Below are positions 15,126-16,875 of a DNA stretch of 16,875 nucleotides, in pieces; position 1 is the stretch's first letter, and each line of letters opens with the position of its first letter. Origin of the DNA: Pseudomonadota bacterium (lineage in GTDB: Bacteria > Pseudomonadota > Gammaproteobacteria > Burkholderiales > Nitrosomonadaceae); assembly GCA_018240935.1 (NCBI GenBank), contig JAFEEV010000096.1:1-16875 (forward strand), given 5' to 3'. The position numbers were made by a program, and so were the translations under genes. The notes below the pieces were generated by a model. The model made no database searches. It worked only from the letters and a program-made list of their open reading frames with translations, and was not told where the DNA came from.

Positions 15126-15941
15126 TTATTTTTCCACATGCATAGATGTCTTAACTGCAGACGCAGATTGAGCTGCTACCCATTTACTGTACTCACCTGC
15201 CTCCATCGCTTCAACCACAATCGGCATAAAACCATGATCTTTGCCGCATAATTCAGCGCACTGACCACGATAGATACCTGGTTTATCTGCTGTAAACCAT
15301 GTGTCACGAATAAAACCCGGAACCGCATCTTGTTTTATTCCTAGCGCCGGCACCCACCACGCGTGAATAACGTCATTCGCCGTCAGAATAACGCGCACTT
15401 TTTTACCGACCGGGACAACTACGCGATTATCAACTTCCAGCAAATAGTTTTCACCCTTGGGCGCTTTATTTTCAACTTGAGCGCGCGGCGTCGACAATTT
15501 ACTGTAGAAGCTTATACCCTCACCCTCACCCTGAAGATAATCATAACCCCACATCCACTGATAACCTGTCGCCTTAATCGTCATATCTGGACTTGAAGTA
15601 TCCTTCATGGCGATAACGGTTTTAGTTGCCGGATACGCCATCACAACAAGAATGAGACAAGGGATTACTGTCCAGATAATTTCAACTGCAGTGCTGTGAT
15701 GAAAATTTGCCGCCTTATAACCAAGAGACTTGCGATGTTTGAGTACAGAATAAAACATGACACCAAACACGCCGATAAAAATAACCAAACAAATCCATAA
15801 AAGCAGAATATGCTGATCATAAATATCTTTCGCTATAACACTCTGCGGCTCGGGTAAATTATACTTAGACCCTACCGCCATGCTTGAGTATAAAGCGAGA
15901 GCGGATACCCCCGCCAGGGTTACTGCTGATTTACTTCTCAT
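15126..15941 (-). CDS. coxB: Cytochrome c oxidase subunit II
   Basis: CoxB accepts electrons from cytochrome c at its binuclear CuA centre and passes them to subunit I. The 271-residue form has a signal-like N-terminus (about 1-23) and two membrane helices (about 43-66 and 86-104). The periplasmic cupredoxin domain has the aromatic YQWMWGYDY patch. CuA ligands are His193 (VIHAWW), Cys228, Glu230, Cys232, His236 and Met239 in CAELCGKDHGFM. No C-terminal haem-c domain is fused. I start at ATG 15939-15941, directly after GGGGGGA. A GTG 12 bases upstream would overlap that sequence. First gene of the cox cluster. Confidence 0.97.
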   Translation of the reverse strand: MRSKSAVTLAGVSALALYSSMAVGSKYNLPEPQSVIAKDIYDQHILLLWICLVIFIGVFGVMFYSVLKHRKSLGYKAANFHHSTAVEIIWTVIPCLILVVMAYPATKTVIAMKDTSSPDMTIKATGYQWMWGYDYLQGEGEGISFYSKLSTPRAQVENKAPKGENYLLEVDNRVVVPVGKKVRVILTANDVIHAWWVPALGIKQDAVPGFIRDTWFTADKPGIYRGQCAELCGKDHGFMPIVVEAMEAGEYSKWVAAQSASAVKTSMHVEK

Positions 15942-15974
15942 ATTTCCCCCCACATGATTACCAATTTTACAGAT

Positions 15975-16022
15975 TTCAGGTACGACTAAGAACGTTACAA
16001 ACCTGAACGCCTACTTTGTTCA
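15975..16022 (-). promoter_or_regulatory. Overlapping alternative hairpins in the coxB leader
   Basis: TTCAGGT (15975-15981) is complementary to ACCTGAA (16001-16007). TGAAC (16004-16008) is complementary to GTTCA (16018-16022). The two pairings share bases 16004-16007, so they exclude each other. If transcribed this could switch between folds; it could equally be protein-binding DNA. No clear promoter could be placed here. Confidence 0.3.
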
Positions 16023-16141
16023 GCCAGCTTACGGAAGTCTTACGCCAAATTCCTGCTTGTTAAGACCACACCATGATTGACGATAATTGCATTTCCTTGG
16101 CCGAATTTCCTTATTATCCGCAACTTAGATTTTCTTAGTTA

Positions 16142-16258
16142 TAGAATCTTCTACATGCTAATTAATCGAAGGGAAATTCTAGCATGTCACTGCTGCCCAA
16201 ACAAGGAAAAATCATGATTTTTATAGCAATATTCCCATGCTTATAAAATGGTATTGCT
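16142..16258. promoter_or_regulatory. Cluster of inverted repeats upstream of coxB
   Basis: Four symmetric elements sit in 117 bases. TAGAA-2-TTCTA spans 16142-16153. ACATGCTA (16153-16160) is opposite TAGCATGT (16180-16187). The 16-base palindrome AAAAATCATGATTTTT spans 16207-16222. An 11-bp stem joins 16225-16231 and 16235-16238 with 16248-16258. The rest of the 365-base region 15954-16318 holds no supported gene. These may be operators or a terminator for the IS30 gene upstream. Confidence 0.4.
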
Positions 16259-16310
16259 CCCCAAGAGAGCCTAAAAAAACATTATTTGAAGTGAAAATTC
16301 CGTTCTATTT

Positions 16311-16875
16311 AGGTGGATTCAATTTTGAAGTGCAACACTTAACGGTGATTTGGTGTAACGCACCGTCTTTCCGAAGAAAATCTCAAATGGGGTTCTGAAT
16401 CCAAGCACTTTGCGTGGTCGATGGTTGAGTCTATCCACCGCCCATTGCACTTGTTCCTGGGTAACCTCAATCAGCTCCATTGCCTTGGGGAAATACTGGC
16501 GCAGTAACCCGTTGCTGTTCTCGTTCAAGCCACGCTCCCATGAACGGTAGGGACGGGCGAAATAGACAGCTGCATCGAGTTTCGCCGCGATGGTTTCATG
16601 CTCTGCAAACTCTTTCCCGTTGTCGAACGTCATGGTGTAGCACTTGTCTTTATGGGGGCGCAGCAGCCGCGTTATCGCCGCCGTCACACCCGATGCCTGT
16701 TTGCCGGGTACTTGGGCTGCCAGTATGTAGCGCGACTTCCGTTCAGCCAATGTGACCAATGCGCCTCGATGGTTCTTGCCGATCACCGTGTCGCCTTCCC
16801 AGTCACCTATGCGGCTCTTCTGATCGACAATCCCCGGGCGTTCGTCAATGCCGATCCGGTTCTTGATCGCGCCCC
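16311..16875 (-). mobile_element. IS30-family insertion sequence, 3' part (continues past the right edge)
   Basis: The transposase frame runs almost to the presumed end of the element. The terminal inverted repeat probably lies around 16311-16340, next to TTTTGAAGTGCAACAC. The left boundary is approximate because the other end is outside the window, so the repeats cannot be compared. Confidence 0.7.
16319..16875 (-). CDS. IS30-family transposase, C-terminal part
   Basis: The frame is open to the right edge and stops at TGA 16319-16321, giving about 185 residues. It contains the DDE integrase core: GDWEGDTVIGKNH with the first aspartate, MTFDNGKEFAEHE with the second, and RGLNENSNGLLRQYFPK with the glutamate. 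NHRPRKVLGFRTPFEIFF follows, as in IS30 transposases. The visible part has no frameshift or internal stop, so the enzyme may be active. The N-terminal DNA-binding region is outside the window. The gene points toward coxB, 377 bases away. Confidence 0.93.
   Translation of the reverse strand, partial: GAIKNRIGIDERPGIVDQKSRIGDWEGDTVIGKNHRGALVTLAERKSRYILAAQVPGKQASGVTAAITRLLRPHKDKCYTMTFDNGKEFAEHETIAAKLDAAVYFARPYRSWERGLNENSNGLLRQYFPKAMELIEVTQEQVQWAVDRLNHRPRKVLGFRTPFEIFFGKTVRYTKSPLSVALQN

Noticed and set aside
15942..15953. Longer coxB form starting at GTG 15953
   Set aside because: The GTG lies within the G-rich sequence that serves as ribosome-binding site for ATG 15941.
16285..16332. Direct repeat TTTGAAGTG at 16285-16293 and 16324-16332
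   Set aside because: Only 9 bases, AT-rich, and one copy is inside the IS30 coding end; it does not behave as a target duplication.

Overview
The window looks like chromosomal DNA of a betaproteobacterium, most likely from the Nitrosomonas/Nitrosospira group. This is inferred from protein style and gene order: an rpmH-rnpA-yidD-yidC-mnmE block, and a cytochrome c oxidase cluster in the betaproteobacterial order coxB-coxA-small membrane protein-ctaG-DUF2970-coxC-SURF1-Sco-like-ctaB. The cox half is visibly more AT-rich than the mnmE, trmJ and argB regions.

Layout. Bases 1-153 hold the C-terminal end of a DUF4145-type protein on the + strand. Bases 252-4512 carry, on the minus strand and in transcription order, rpmH, rnpA, yidD, yidC and mnmE: ribosomal protein L34, the RNase P protein, two membrane-insertion factors and the tRNA-U34 modification GTPase. 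A good sigma70-type promoter lies just upstream of rpmH. mnmE has no ATG/GTG/TTG ahead of its conserved N-terminus and seems to use ATA, or to carry a start-codon mutation. Bases 4513-4903 contain that promoter and a MITE-like inverted-repeat element of about 150 bp. trmJ (+) follows and converges on argB (-) across a compact hairpin. A PilI/CheW-like gene lies upstream of argB. Divergent from it are a two-BON-domain lipoprotein gene and a GlcD-type FAD oxidase gene (+).

Bases 9282-15941 are the cytochrome aa3-type oxidase cluster, all on the minus strand. CoxB carries the CuA site, CoxA the haem/CuB site, and CoxC is subunit III. CtaG, SURF1, a Sco-like protein, a 34-residue membrane peptide and a DUF2970 protein are assembly or accessory factors. 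CtaB makes haem O. The haem A synthase gene ctaA is not in the cluster. The 365-bp region upstream of coxB is non-coding and rich in inverted repeats. Beyond it an IS30-family transposase gene runs off the right edge.

I found no CRISPR array, tRNA or rRNA gene, prophage or defence island, and nothing that amounts to a new multi-gene system. The points worth a second look are the mnmE start, the MITE-like element, the structured intergenic elements in the cox cluster, the missing ctaA, and the long basic tail on YidC.
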